Shown: positions 1 through 8,481, counted from the stretch's first letter. The stretch: DNA of 61,339 nucleotides from an uncultured Lachnospiraceae bacterium (GCA_910585355.1 CAJUDN010000004.1:9135-70473); one strand, 5' to 3'. Made by a program: numbers and translations. Notes: generated by a model from the sequence alone, not told the origin.

Positions 1-29
1 TGATTTGTGTAGTAGGAAAAAAAATTTTT

Positions 30-1271
30 TTAATTCCCTTCTGCAAAATACGCGTCTATGGCAGCCGAAATCCCCGACACAATCTTATTTTGGTAACTGT
101 CGTCCTGCATCCAGCGATCCTCGTCGGGATTGCTTAAAAATCCCATCTCCACCACTGCCACAGGAATCTCGCTCCAGTTAATTGCTCCGGAATTATCCAC
201 CTCCTGAACCCCGCGGTTTTTGGTTCCTGTCTGGCTGCAGATATTGTCCACGATTTTCTTGGAAAGCCCATAGCTCCTGTCATGAAGATCGGCGTTATAT
301 GGATTCTGGGAGGTCATACACATACAGAGAGCTCCGTACACACCGGAATTGTCCATAGAATTGGCATGGAGCCTGATTAAAATATCAGCCCCGCTTTCAT
401 TTGCCAGAATAGACCTTTCCGCATTGCTCAAATTCACATCATGACTGGTACGTATCATAACCACTTTGTATCCCCGGTCCTTTAACTCTTCCTCCAGCTT
501 TTTGGACACCGTAAGCGTCAGTTCATATTCCTTAACCCCAGTGGCGGCTCCCACTGACCCCTCAGGCATTTTCGCCTTCATAGTGGAAGAGGATGGGCCG
601 ATAGGTTCCTTCTCTGCATTGGCTTTGGCCTGATGTCCCGCATCAATGGCCACGGTATGGCCGCTCCAAAAGCTTTCCGGCTCTGCTTGCGGATTTTCTG
701 CGCTTTCCACCGGGGAATCCGAAACTGTTCCCTCAGCTCCCGCTTCCGGCATATCTCCTTCTGTCTGTGCAAAAACCTCAGCTCCCGCTTCCAGAGCGTC
801 CGGCTCCTCTTCCTTCACTGCTACCATATCAGAAGCCACATAGGCTGTCTTTCCGTCATAGAGCACCTGGCTCCAGGTTTCATTATAGCCTGTCCGCCGG
901 AGAGTATCTCCTGTTTTTAGCTGGATATAAATCCTTGCATTCTGGCTGGCGCTCTCTCTGACATTTAAGATATCCGCCGTAACAACGACTGTTTCATCCA
1001 CCGGCTCATAAACTTCCTCCGCCTTTGTATGAGGCCCGCTTTCATCTTCTGTCCCGGCGGCTTCTCCTTCGGGAACAGACTCCGTCTCTCCCATAGAGAT
1101 CATAGTCATATCGACCGTCTTTCCCTCGTTTTGCGCGTAGCCGGTCTCGCTTAAATCCACAGCCTGATATCTGGAGGCGCTGCAGCCGGAAAGAGCTGGC
1201 GCCAGGCACGCCAAGCATACGATACTTAACAGGAGACGGAGGAGCTTCCGCCCTCTTTTTACTTCTTTCAC
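30..1271 (-). CDS. N-acetylmuramoyl-L-alanine amidase lipoprotein with SH3 domain
   Basis: Cell-wall hydrolase that cleaves the amide bond between MurNAc and the stem peptide. The 413-residue product starts with a basic stretch, a hydrophobic segment and a lipobox (LSGC, about residue 30), so it should be anchored on the outer face of the membrane. A bacterial SH3 domain lies at about 90-155, followed by an acidic linker and a C-terminal Amidase_3 domain (about 205-410). The zinc site is visible as AIDAGHQ, a downstream KEYEL glutamate and RLHANS, with the catalytic glutamate in VVEMGFLSN. The start is GTG and overlaps the mnmA stop as GTGA, with a GGAGGG ribosome site inside mnmA, so translation is probably coupled. 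Family assignment is firm; a role in sporulation versus growth is not determined. Confidence 0.93.
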   Translation of the reverse strand: MKEVKRGRKLLRLLLSIVCLACLAPALSGCSASRYQAVDLSETGYAQNEGKTVDMTMISMGETESVPEGEAAGTEDESGPHTKAEEVYEPVDETVVVTADILNVRESASQNARIYIQLKTGDTLRRTGYNETWSQVLYDGKTAYVASDMVAVKEEEPDALEAGAEVFAQTEGDMPEAGAEGTVSDSPVESAENPQAEPESFWSGHTVAIDAGHQAKANAEKEPIGPSSSTMKAKMPEGSVGAATGVKEYELTLTVSKKLEEELKDRGYKVVMIRTSHDVNLSNAERSILANESGADILIRLHANSMDNSGVYGALCMCMTSQNPYNADLHDRSYGLSKKIVDNICSQTGTKNRGVQEVDNSGAINWSEIPVAVVEMGFLSNPDEDRWMQDDSYQNKIVSGISAAIDAYFAEGN

Positions 1272-2344
1272 AGGATGGTCCCTCCTCCGAATACATGATC
1301 TTCTTCATAAAATACAACAGCCTGTCCGGGCGTAATGGCCCTCTGTGGCGTCTCGAACAAACATTCCACGGTTCCGTTGGGAAGCTCTCTGATTTCACAG
1401 GGGGCGCCCCCATGGCTGTAACGGATTTTTGCCGTGACCCTCCGGCTTTCTTTGTGAAGCCCATCCACAGCCATCCAGTTTACATGGGAACAGCGCAGAC
1501 GGTCAGAAAACACGTCATCGCCGCTCCCGATGACCACCTCATTGGTCTCCGGACGGATTTCCGTCACGAATACAGGCCGTCCCATGGACAGATTCAGTCC
1601 CTTTCTCTGTCCAACCGTATAATGGGTAATTCCCTTATGACATCCTAAAACATTTCCGTCCACGTCCACAAAGTTACCGGCTCCCGGAACACTGTCAGCG
1701 CTCTTTTCGATGAAAGACGCATAATCATTGTCCGGGATGAAACAGATTTCCATACTGTCTTTTTTCTTTGCCACCGCCAGCCCGTTTCTCTCCGCAATCT
1801 GCCGGATCTCCTCCTTTGTATAATCCCCCACAGGCATCAGAGTCCTTTTAAGCTGTTCCTGGGTCAGATTGTAAAGGGCGTACGTCTGGTCCTTGGCCGC
1901 TGTGACAGAATTTCTTACGGTAAAGCGTCCGTTTGGAAGTTCCATCACCCTGGCATAGTGACCTGTGGCAATGTAATCGGCGCCAATTTCCATACTGCGG
2001 GTTAACAGCGCTTCCCATTTCACATAGCGGTTGCAGGCAATGCAGGGATTGGGAGTCCGCCCATGAAGATATTCTGCCACAAAATAGTCCATCACGGATT
2101 CCTTAAATTCCCTGCGGAAGTTCATCACATAATAGGGGATTCCCAGAGTCCAGGCAACCCGTCTGGCATCGTCCACGGCGCTTAAACCGCAGCATCCGCC
2201 GTTTTCTGAGGCCTCATCCGGGTTTTCCTCCTGCCAGATCTGCATGGTAACGCCGATTACCTCATATCCCCGCTCTTTTAAAAGGCAGGCGGCGACTGAG
2301 GAATCAACGCCGCCGGACATACCTACCACTACCTTTTTTTTCAT
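1268..2344 (-). CDS. mnmA: tRNA-specific 2-thiouridylase MnmA
   Basis: Makes 2-thiouridine at the wobble U34 of Lys, Glu and Gln tRNAs, using ATP to activate the base and sulfur relayed from a cysteine desulfurase. The 358-residue length is normal. The N-terminal PP-loop is GMSGGVDSSVAA, the first catalytic cysteine is in TPNPCIACNRYVKW, the second in MEICFIPDNDYASFI, and GHYARV and VGQRKGLN are also conserved. It sits 3 bp after nifU, with nifS upstream, so the operon carries desulfurase, scaffold and thiolase together, as in many Firmicutes. Cytoplasmic. Confidence 0.97.
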   Translation of the reverse strand: MKKKVVVGMSGGVDSSVAACLLKERGYEVIGVTMQIWQEENPDEASENGGCCGLSAVDDARRVAWTLGIPYYVMNFRREFKESVMDYFVAEYLHGRTPNPCIACNRYVKWEALLTRSMEIGADYIATGHYARVMELPNGRFTVRNSVTAAKDQTYALYNLTQEQLKRTLMPVGDYTKEEIRQIAERNGLAVAKKKDSMEICFIPDNDYASFIEKSADSVPGAGNFVDVDGNVLGCHKGITHYTVGQRKGLNLSMGRPVFVTEIRPETNEVVIGSGDDVFSDRLRCSHVNWMAVDGLHKESRRVTAKIRYSHGGAPCEIRELPNGTVECLFETPQRAITPGQAVVFYEEDHVFGGGTIL

Positions 2345-2347
2345 TGT

Positions 2348-2788
2348 TTAGTATTCCTCATCCTCGTCATGCTCGCTGATATCGGACTTGGGTTTTTCCA
2401 AACCCTCGATCTTGATTCCGTGCTTCTCTGCGTAATCCCACAGGGCGGCGTGAATTGCCTCCTCAGCAAGCAAAGAACAGTGAACCTTCACAGGCGGGAG
2501 TCCGTCCAGGGCCTCCATAACGGCCTTGTTGGTCACCTTCATGGCTTCTTCGATGGTCTTTCCCTTTACCATTTCCGTCGCCATACTGCTTGTCGCAACG
2601 GCGGCTCCGCAGCCGAAAGTCTTAAATTTGCAGTCCTTAATCATATGGCTCTCATCGTCGATATCCAGATAAATTCTCATGATGTCGCCGCATTTTGCAT
2701 TGCCTACGGTGCCCACGCCGCTGGCTTCCTCTATTTCACCCACATTTCTCGGGTTCTGAAAGTGGTCCATTACTTTTTCTGAATACAT
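2348..2788 (-). CDS. nifU: Fe-S cluster scaffold, NifU/IscU N-terminal type
   Basis: Scaffold on which iron-sulfur clusters are built from sulfur delivered by the neighbouring NifS. 146 residues. It begins YSEKVMDHFQNPRNVG, typical of the U-type family. The three conserved cysteines are visible in NAKCGD, FGCGAAVA and VHCSLLAEEA; the aspartate in CGD is the residue that tunes cluster release. The acidic tail after about residue 130 is variable. It follows nifS by 26 bp and precedes mnmA by 3 bp. This is the housekeeping nifS-nifU arrangement, not a nitrogen-fixation cluster; no nif structural genes are nearby. Confidence 0.95.
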   Translation of the reverse strand: MYSEKVMDHFQNPRNVGEIEEASGVGTVGNAKCGDIMRIYLDIDDESHMIKDCKFKTFGCGAAVATSSMATEMVKGKTIEEAMKVTNKAVMEALDGLPPVKVHCSLLAEEAIHAALWDYAEKHGIKIEGLEKPKSDISEHDEDEEY

Positions 2789-2814
2789 ATATGATTCTCC
2801 TTTTCATCGTTTTG

Positions 2815-4011
2815 TCAGTGAAATTCTCTTTTCTCTCTGCTTTTTACGAAGTCCTCATAAAGCGGGGACATGGAACGGAGGCGTTCCACAATCTTTTTAA
2901 TACTCTCCACGGTATCGTCGATGTCTTCTTTAGCAGTCTCATGACTTAAGGTCAGACGCAGAGAACCATGAGCAATCTCATGGGGCAGTCCAATGGCGAG
3001 AAGCACATGGGACGGGTCCAGAGACCCGGAAGTGCAGGCCGAACCAGAGGACCCGCAGATTCCCTCCATATCCAGCATAATTAACAGAGATTCTCCCTCG
3101 ATGAACTGGAATGCAAAGTTGGCATTGTTGGACAGTCTCTTTGTGGGATGTCCGTTCAGTCTGGTATAGGGTACTTCGGACATCACCCGTTTCACCAGAT
3201 AATCACGAAGTTCCGTTTCCTTTTTCTTATTCTCTTCCAGGTTCGCCATGGCAATCTCAACGGCTTTTCCCATTCCCACGATTCCCGGCACATTCTCGGT
3301 TCCGGCGCGGCGTTTTCTCTCCTGGGCGCCTCCGTGAATGAAGGAGCGCAGCTTCAACCCCTTTCTGATATAAAGAAATCCCACGCCTTTGGGTCCGTTG
3401 AATTTGTGGGCGCTGGCGCTGAGCATATCGATATGATATTCATCCACATTTATAGGTTCATGGCAGAATGCCTGAACGGCATCCGTATGAAACAAAATTC
3501 CATGTTCTTTTGCAATCTCGCCAATCTCCTTAATCGGTTCGATGGTTCCGATCTCGTTATTTGCAAACATCACAGAAATTAAAATCGTATCCGGCCGGAT
3601 TGCCGCTTTTAAGGTCTTAAGGTTCACCAGCCCGTTTTCGTCCACAGGGAGGTATGTTACTTCAAATCCATTTTTCTCCAGATACTGACCGGTATGAAGA
3701 ACTGCATGGTGCTCAATCTGTGTCGTAATAATATGCTTTCCTTTGGATCCATAAGCCTCAGCGGCCGCTTTTAATGCCCAGTTATCGGACTCAGTTCCGC
3801 CGTTGGTAAAATAAATTTCATTTTCCTTCGCTCCCAGAGCATCTGCAATTACTTCTCTGGTATGGGCCATTGCCTTTTTGCACGGTGTAGAAAATTCATA
3901 CACTGAAGATGGATTTCCGTAAAATTCCGTAAAGTACGGCAGCATCGCTTCCACAACTTCCGGACGTACCTTTGTTGTGGCCGCATTGTCAAGATAAATT
4001 ACCTTTTTCAT
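2815..4011 (-). CDS. nifS: Cysteine desulfurase NifS/IscS
   Basis: PLP enzyme that converts cysteine to alanine and holds the sulfur as a persulfide for Fe-S assembly and tRNA thiolation. The 398-residue protein starts VIYLDNAATTKVRPEV. The PLP lysine lies in SASAHKFNGPKGVGFLY and the persulfide cysteine in GSSGSACTSGSLDPSH, followed by the long loop of class I desulfurases. First gene of the nifS-nifU-mnmA-amidase operon, with a promoter about 80 bp upstream. No Rrf2/IscR-type regulator gene is adjacent. Confidence 0.96.
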   Translation of the reverse strand: MKKVIYLDNAATTKVRPEVVEAMLPYFTEFYGNPSSVYEFSTPCKKAMAHTREVIADALGAKENEIYFTNGGTESDNWALKAAAEAYGSKGKHIITTQIEHHAVLHTGQYLEKNGFEVTYLPVDENGLVNLKTLKAAIRPDTILISVMFANNEIGTIEPIKEIGEIAKEHGILFHTDAVQAFCHEPINVDEYHIDMLSASAHKFNGPKGVGFLYIRKGLKLRSFIHGGAQERKRRAGTENVPGIVGMGKAVEIAMANLEENKKKETELRDYLVKRVMSEVPYTRLNGHPTKRLSNNANFAFQFIEGESLLIMLDMEGICGSSGSACTSGSLDPSHVLLAIGLPHEIAHGSLRLTLSHETAKEDIDDTVESIKKIVERLRSMSPLYEDFVKSREKREFH

Positions 4012-4088
4012 AAATCCGCCTTTCCGTAAATACAGGTTAAAAGCCTCATCTACTATATATTATGTCTTCTTTCCAAAGACTATCCTAC

Positions 4089-4118
4089 ATTATATATGAT
4101 ATGGTCCTCAGATTTCAA
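4089..4118 (-). promoter_or_regulatory. Candidate sigma-A promoter for nifS operon
   Basis: On the minus strand a TTGAAA -35 (4113-4118) and a perfect TATAAT -10 (4089-4094) are separated by 18 bp. The predicted start would be about 70 bp before the nifS start codon at 4011. Seen by eye; spacing is one base over optimum. Confidence 0.6.
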
Positions 4119-4124
4119 CCGGTA

Positions 4125-4151
4125 TTCTTATATTTAAGAAAAATATAAGAA
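4125..4151. repeat. 11-bp perfect AT-rich inverted repeat upstream of nifS promoter
   Basis: TTCTTATATTT (4125-4135), a five-base spacer, then AAATATAAGAA (4141-4151). It ends 7 bp upstream of the nifS -35 box. There is no T-run, so it looks more like a protein-binding palindrome than a terminator. The function is unknown. Confidence 0.5.
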
Positions 4152-4254
4152 CAGTTGTTGCTGTTCAATCCCCGGCCAGTCACTCTGCTTATTGACCGGA
4201 AGCCAGTATATCGTTTGGCAAATAACTAAACCGAGTACGCAAAATATTTTTTCA

Positions 4255-4360
4255 AGTATGCAGATCAAAAAACGCAGGCGTAGTGGGACTACGCTGAGGC
4301 TTTTTGACCTGTGCAATCGGGAAAGCCGACAATTTTAAATGGGCATATGCAGTTACACTG
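4255..4360. repeat. Dispersed intergenic repeat fragment
   Basis: The 415-bp gap between nifS and spoVB holds the promoter and palindrome listed above, then this stretch. It contains a core GGCGTAGTGGGACTACG that resembles a motif in the MITE-like element at 48721-48882, and a segment ending TTTAAATGGGCATATGC that recurs near 26800 and, more diverged, near 43095. No gene is visible in it. Confidence 0.4.
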
Positions 4361-4426
4361 TTTGATAACATATCAGGAATCCTTCTCACATACATTATAA
4401 TAATTTTCCCGCAGGCTGGAGTTTCC

Positions 4427-6034
4427 ATGACTGACTTTTTCAGAAAACATACATTGATTGCCGGAACCCTGCTCCTTACGGCCACCGGCTTTGCCTCCAG
4501 AATTCTTGGATTCTTTTACAGAATCTTTTTATCCCGCACCATCGGCGCTGAAGGACTGGGGATTTATCAGATGATTTTTCCCGTTTACGGCGTCTGCTTC
4601 TCTCTGTGCGCCGGTTCCATTCAGACAGCCATCTCCCGTTTCACCGCAGCCGATGAAAGAAGAGCAAGAAAAACTCTCCTTACAGGATTTTCCATTTCTT
4701 TTGCCCTGTCCTTAGGGTTAGCCGCCCTGATTATCCGGTTCTCGGATTTTCTGGCTGTACATATTCTTATGGAGCCCCGCTGCGCCCCGCTTCTTCCGGC
4801 TCTGGCCCTGGCCTTTCCATGCACCTCTATCCATGCATGCATCTGCGGCTACTACTATGGAAAGGAAAAAGTACAGGTCCCGGCCCTGGCACAGTTAGCT
4901 GAACAATGCGTACGAATTTTCACAGTTTTTATCATCACAGATATCTGCAGGGAACAGGGACACCCTGTGACCGTATTTGTGGCTGTGGCCGGACTTGTAG
5001 CCGGAGAAGCCGGTTCCGCCCTGTTTACCCTCGTTTCCTACCTGTTATTTTCCCAAAATCCAGAAACGGGAGAAAATCCCTATGCAGACAGAGCCCCATA
5101 TATGGGCAAAATTCCACATACGAACAAACTCCCGTATACGGACAAAAAAATCCAACGCGGTGTAAACTCCTTTTTTGAAACGGCCATCCCCCTGATGGCC
5201 CTGGCTGCTCCTTTAATGGCCAACCGCCTGGTCGTAAATCTTCTGCAAAGCCTGGAAGCCATTCTGATTCCGAACCGCTTAAACTCATTTGGCTTATCCA
5301 AAGCCCAGGCCCTCAGCGTTTACGGAATCCTCACGGGAATGTCAATGCCCTTTATCATGTTTCCCTCTGCCATTGTAAACTCCCTGGCCGTAGTCCTTCT
5401 CCCCACAGTGGCCAGACATCAGTCGGCAGGGAACGATACCGAAATTTCCAGAAACATTTCCATGTCTTTCCGGTACAGCCTGTACATGGGAATTCTCTGC
5501 ATCGGTATCTTTACAGTTTTCGGAGACAATCTGGGAGTGGAAGTCTTTAAAAATCAGGACGCCGGGACCTTTATCTCCATACTGGCCTGGCTCTGCCCCT
5601 TTTTATATCTGGCCACCACTATGGGAAGTATCTTAAATGGCCTTGGAAAAACCACCTGCACGTTTCTTCATAACCTGACGTCCCTGCTTTTGCGGCTTCT
5701 CTTTGTTGCATTCGGTATTCCTCTGTTCGGTATCCGGGCCTATCTTTTGGGAATGCTGTGCAGTGAACTGTGTCTGGCCCTCCTCCACTTATACCGCCTG
5801 CGGCGCTTTGTGGATTTTTCTGCCAATGTGTGGGAAGTCCTGGTAAAGCCTGTGTTCTGCCTGGCCGTGGCCATGGGAATTTTTTCACTTTTTCCCGAGA
5901 ACCTCCCCGGTTTTGCCCAGGTTCCCCCCTTTTTCCTCACCGCCGTCCGAATTCTGATTGTCTGTGCCGCCTATGTTTTAATGCTGCTTCTGTTTCACAA
6001 AAAACAGACGGACCGGGTATCCCGGTCCATCTGA
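4427..6034 (+). CDS. spoVB: Stage V sporulation protein B-like polysaccharide/lipid II flippase
   Basis: Polytopic MOP/PST-superfamily exporter of 535 residues, with about 14 hydrophobic segments and the N-terminal signature TLLLTATGFASRILGFFYRI followed by SRTIGAEGLGIYQMIFPVY. SpoVB proteins are thought to flip peptidoglycan precursors for spore cortex. The ORF is open from 4304, but this ATG gives a normal family N-terminus and avoids an upstream extension lying in repeat sequence. An unusual insertion at about residues 210-240 is rich in short NPYADR/APYMGK/IPHTNK/LPYTDK units, a small internal amino-acid repeat in a cytoplasmic loop. Monocistronic as far as can be seen. Confidence 0.88.
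   Translation: MTDFFRKHTLIAGTLLLTATGFASRILGFFYRIFLSRTIGAEGLGIYQMIFPVYGVCFSLCAGSIQTAISRFTAADERRARKTLLTGFSISFALSLGLAALIIRFSDFLAVHILMEPRCAPLLPALALAFPCTSIHACICGYYYGKEKVQVPALAQLAEQCVRIFTVFIITDICREQGHPVTVFVAVAGLVAGEAGSALFTLVSYLLFSQNPETGENPYADRAPYMGKIPHTNKLPYTDKKIQRGVNSFFETAIPLMALAAPLMANRLVVNLLQSLEAILIPNRLNSFGLSKAQALSVYGILTGMSMPFIMFPSAIVNSLAVVLLPTVARHQSAGNDTEISRNISMSFRYSLYMGILCIGIFTVFGDNLGVEVFKNQDAGTFISILAWLCPFLYLATTMGSILNGLGKTTCTFLHNLTSLLLRLLFVAFGIPLFGIRAYLLGMLCSELCLALLHLYRLRRFVDFSANVWEVLVKPVFCLAVAMGIFSLFPENLPGFAQVPPFFLTAVRILIVCAAYVLMLLLFHKKQTDRVSRSI
6010..6028 (+). terminator. Hairpin overlapping the spoVB stop region
   Basis: GGACCGGG (6010-6017) and CCCGGTCC (6021-6028) form an 8-bp perfect stem with a 3-base loop inside the last codons of spoVB. 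There is no good T-run after it, so its action as a terminator is uncertain. Confidence 0.35.
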
Positions 6035-6148
6035 CTTCCATGGGAGGCCTAAGTGATTCTATGCCAACAATACACAAAGACGCCATCTCCTTCGGCCTGG
6101 GTCACCATCCCGTCAACGCTCCACGCGGCCTTTTTATTATCCGTGTCC

Positions 6149-6361
6149 TTAATTTCTCTCTTTCCGCCTGTAAAGCAAAACCGCTGCACCTCCGGAAATA
6201 AGTAAGGAAGCGAATGTTCCTGCAAGATTATTTGTAATCGGATTCAGGAAAATAATCACCGGAATAATCAGGACTGAGGTAATCAAGCAAAGCTTCCGTA
6301 ATTTCCTTACAAATCCCACAAGCAGAATTGCGTAAATTGCTGGAGCCGTGTTCGCAAGCAA
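6149..6361 (-). CDS. Small membrane protein of unknown function
   Basis: I do not recognise this 70-residue product. It has two hydrophobic segments (about 5-17 and 25-41, with a third weaker one at 45-62) and a strongly basic tail YRRKERN. The open frame extends upstream to 6430, but that part overlaps the TIGR04076 gene. I favour the TTG at 6361, because GGCGGAAAG lies at suitable spacing and the start falls 5 bp after the upstream stop. It would be the last gene of the redox/metal operon. It could also be a remnant. Confidence 0.45.
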   Translation of the reverse strand: MLANTAPAIYAILLVGFVRKLRKLCLITSVLIIPVIIFLNPITNNLAGTFASLLISGGAAVLLYRRKERN

Positions 6362-6366
6362 AGCAA

Positions 6367-6702
6367 TTATCTTTCCGCCGGTATCCGCTCCAGCAAAAAC
6401 ACCACCGGACGCACGCCGTCGTCGCAGCACAAAAGCAGTTCATCCTGGCTTTTACTCCATCCGTTCCAATAAAAATCCCCGCCCTGCAGCGCAGCATACA
6501 CCTTAATTTTAATCACATCCCACGCACCTGGGCAAAACGAATGCTCATACGGGAAACGGCCATAATTTTTCTGCGTAACCAGAAACTCCTGTCCCTCTTC
6601 AAAGCGTGAGCATTTGCCTGTTTCCGGCCTTGCTAAGAAACGGTCTGCCAGGTCCTGATAATATTCCCGCTTCATTACCGTAATTTTTACATTATATTTC
6701 AT
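6367..6702 (-). CDS. TIGR04076 family protein
   Basis: Cytoplasmic 111-residue protein. It matches the TIGR04076 pattern: an N-terminal KVKITV-like strand, a central FCPGAWDVIKIKVYAALQGGDF block and a C-terminal CCDDGVRPVVFLLER. The family is uncharacterised; the conserved cysteines (KCSRFEEGQEF, FCPGAW, CCDDG) suggest metal or redox binding, which is inference. A strong AGGAGG lies before the start. It is 44 bp downstream of a second TIGR04076 gene that carries an HMA domain, and both follow flavodoxin-like reductases. Confidence 0.8.
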   Translation of the reverse strand: MKYNVKITVMKREYYQDLADRFLARPETGKCSRFEEGQEFLVTQKNYGRFPYEHSFCPGAWDVIKIKVYAALQGGDFYWNGWSKSQDELLLCCDDGVRPVVFLLERIPAER

Positions 6703-6746
6703 AGAATCCTCCTCTGTCTTTTCTTCACACTGCTCTGAACCGGGAA

Positions 6747-7346
6747 TTATTCAATCCCCGTCACCGAATAACCGCCCAGTTTCACAATCGTTTCTATCAA
6801 CAGCTCATCTTCCGGCGCATGATCCCTCTGGACATACCCCTCCACACAGCCTTTATTCAGCCGGACCTCTACGTTGTCCACTCCAGGAAGGGCTTCCAGC
6901 GCCGTTTTTATCTTTTCCGCACAGCCCTCGCACTTCATCCCTCCGATGTTTATTAACTTATAGTCCAGCCGCTCAATCTTAAAAATAACCGGCCGCGTGC
7001 CGTCGTTGCAGCAGGTAATCATGGTATTCTCCGCGTTCATCCACCCCTTCATGATGGAACCGCCCTGTACTCCGGCGTAAATATAGCGTGAAATCGCATC
7101 CCAGGCCTCCGCGCAATGGGGAATCTTCGGCCCGCCCGCGACGGTATCTGGAACCATGCTGGTTCTCGTCAGCGTGTTCAGTCCCATATGCCAAAAAATT
7201 CCCTGGCCGCCGTCGCTTTCAAAGATAAAAGTATCTCCCACATGATAGCAGGGACATTCGCCGGAGTTCGGGTTGGCACAATATTGCTGCTGCAGCTCCG
7301 GAAATAACTTCTTGTCGATTACAGTCAGCCTCACTTTGTGTTTCAT
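6747..7346 (-). CDS. TIGR04076 domain fused to heavy-metal-associated (HMA) domain
   Basis: 199 residues. The N-terminal about 130 residues repeat the TIGR04076 pattern (VRLTVIDKKLFPELQ, ECPCYHVGDTF, CAEAWDAISRYIYAGVQGG, CCNDGTRPVIFKIERLD). The C-terminal about 67 residues form an HMA fold (INIGGMKCEGCAEKIKTALE, GVDNVEVRLNKG) with the CxxC metal-binding pair MKCEGC. HMA domains bind Cu(I), Zn(II) and similar soft metals, so the fusion suggests that TIGR04076 proteins act in metal handling. A GGAGG site precedes the ATG. The neighbours are flavodoxin-like reductases upstream and a lone TIGR04076 gene downstream. Confidence 0.83.
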   Translation of the reverse strand: MKHKVRLTVIDKKLFPELQQQYCANPNSGECPCYHVGDTFIFESDGGQGIFWHMGLNTLTRTSMVPDTVAGGPKIPHCAEAWDAISRYIYAGVQGGSIMKGWMNAENTMITCCNDGTRPVIFKIERLDYKLINIGGMKCEGCAEKIKTALEALPGVDNVEVRLNKGCVEGYVQRDHAPEDELLIETIVKLGGYSVTGIE

Positions 7347-7365
7347 GATACTTCCTCCACATCCA

Positions 7366-7914
7366 TTACTTTTTCAATTCCTTTACAAACGCCGCGCCCG
7401 CCTGTGCAAGCGCAGGCAGCATATATGCCCGGTTAAACCGGATTACCGGCAGACGGTCCGCCACGGACATTTTCATATGGCTCAATGTCTGCTCCAGATT
7501 GTGCAGACACTCGATAGCCCCTAAGCCGGTTCCCCCCGCGCAGGCCACAATCAGGCATTTCTTTCCGACAAGAAAATGGTTATGCGCGGTTTCGCACCGC
7601 CGCAGCCTGTCTAAAAAGGATTTTAAATTTTCTGCCAGGTCATGCCAGTAAACCGGAGTGACAAACAAAATGCCGTCGGCATCCTTCATCTTCTCATAAA
7701 TCATGGCGAAGTCATCCTCTATCACACAAGCGCCTTTTGCCTTGCAGTCCCCTCAGCCGTCCTTACAGGCAAGGCAGTGCCTTATGGACTGTTTGTTCAG
7801 GTGGATCATTTCCGGGGATACCCCCGCTGTTTCCACTCCCTTTTGGAGTTCTTTTGCTGCCGCCGCGGTCAAACCGTCTGCATTGGGGCTTGCCCATATC
7901 AGCAATACGTTCAT
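7366..7914 (-). pseudogene. Flavodoxin-like NAD(P)H-dependent reductase with in-frame UGA
   Basis: The reading frame starts at the ATG at 7914, which overlaps the upstream reductase stop as ATGA, and runs to 7366 except for a TGA at 7753-7755 (codon 54). The reconstructed start is NVLLIWASPNADGLTAA; the FMN-family pattern continues as CLACKDG, then UGA, then GDCKAKGACVIEDDF, and later VTPVYWHDLAENLKSFLDR. Related reductases usually have tryptophan in this CxxC..GWG.C motif, so TGG to TGA is the simplest explanation. Readthrough or selenocysteine insertion is possible, but I see no convincing SECIS-like hairpin directly after the codon. Only 119 residues are open downstream of the UGA. Confidence 0.75.
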
Positions 7915-8450
7915 AACAGCTCCTTTCCCATCCGGTACGCTTTTTCCGGATACTCAGTCTTTTCGATTGCTTCCCTGTAATAGCATCCATAAGCCAGCAG
8001 CGTGCCGGCATCCTGCCATTTTAAATATCGTAACATTTCCCGGTAGGTTCCCACCGCGCCGTCCATAATCGACTGCCTCCTGTCCGCCGCCGTCACAATC
8101 AGCATGGCCTTCTTATCCGCGCCCCGCAGTTCGCTGTCAATCCCGTGGAATCGGTCAATCGCCATCTTGATTTGGGACGACAGGCCATGATAATATAACG
8201 GAGAAACAAACACCACCATATCTGCCTCCTTCAGTTTGGGATAAAGCTCGGTCATACAATCCTTAAATACGCAGGGTTTCTTCCCGGTTTCACAGGCGTC
8301 GCAGCCGATGCAGGGGTGAACACACGCAAACGCCGCATCAAACCGGTAAATTTCATGTCCGCTCTCCTTTGCTCCCCGGATAAATTCGTCCGCCAGCAAA
8401 GCCGAGGTTCCCTTCTTGTGCGGACTCCCTGTCAGTACAACAAGTTTCAT
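7911..8450 (-). CDS. Flavodoxin-like NAD(P)H-dependent oxidoreductase
   Basis: 179 residues with the flavodoxin fold of the NADPH-dependent FMN reductase family. The FMN phosphate loop is LTGSPHKKGTSALL, a cysteine-rich insert is HPCIGCDACETGKKPC, and VFVSPLYYHGLSSQIKMAIDRF is the second flavin-contacting region. The substrate is unknown; relatives reduce iron, quinones or nitro compounds. First gene of the minus-strand operon, with its start 95 bp from the divergent Crp/Fnr gene. The shared intergenic region carries overlapping promoters. Confidence 0.88.
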   Translation of the reverse strand: MKLVVLTGSPHKKGTSALLADEFIRGAKESGHEIYRFDAAFACVHPCIGCDACETGKKPCVFKDCMTELYPKLKEADMVVFVSPLYYHGLSSQIKMAIDRFHGIDSELRGADKKAMLIVTAADRRQSIMDGAVGTYREMLRYLKWQDAGTLLAYGCYYREAIEKTEYPEKAYRMGKELL

Positions 8451-8481
8451 CTGATCTGCCTCCTTTTAAAGATTGTTTTTA

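Noticed and set aside
578..961. Several overlapping ORFs of 60-95 codons on both strands inside the amidase gene
   Set aside because: Shadows of the amidase in other frames: no ribosome sites, no family resemblance.
7740..7755. SECIS element for selenocysteine after the UGA
   Set aside because: Only a weak four-base CAAG/CTTG pairing is visible directly downstream, not a convincing bacterial SECIS.
7763..8011. 82-codon ORF in another frame that covers the N-terminal part of the UGA-containing reductase
   Set aside because: The reductase frame there gives a proper flavodoxin start, so this ORF is a shadow.
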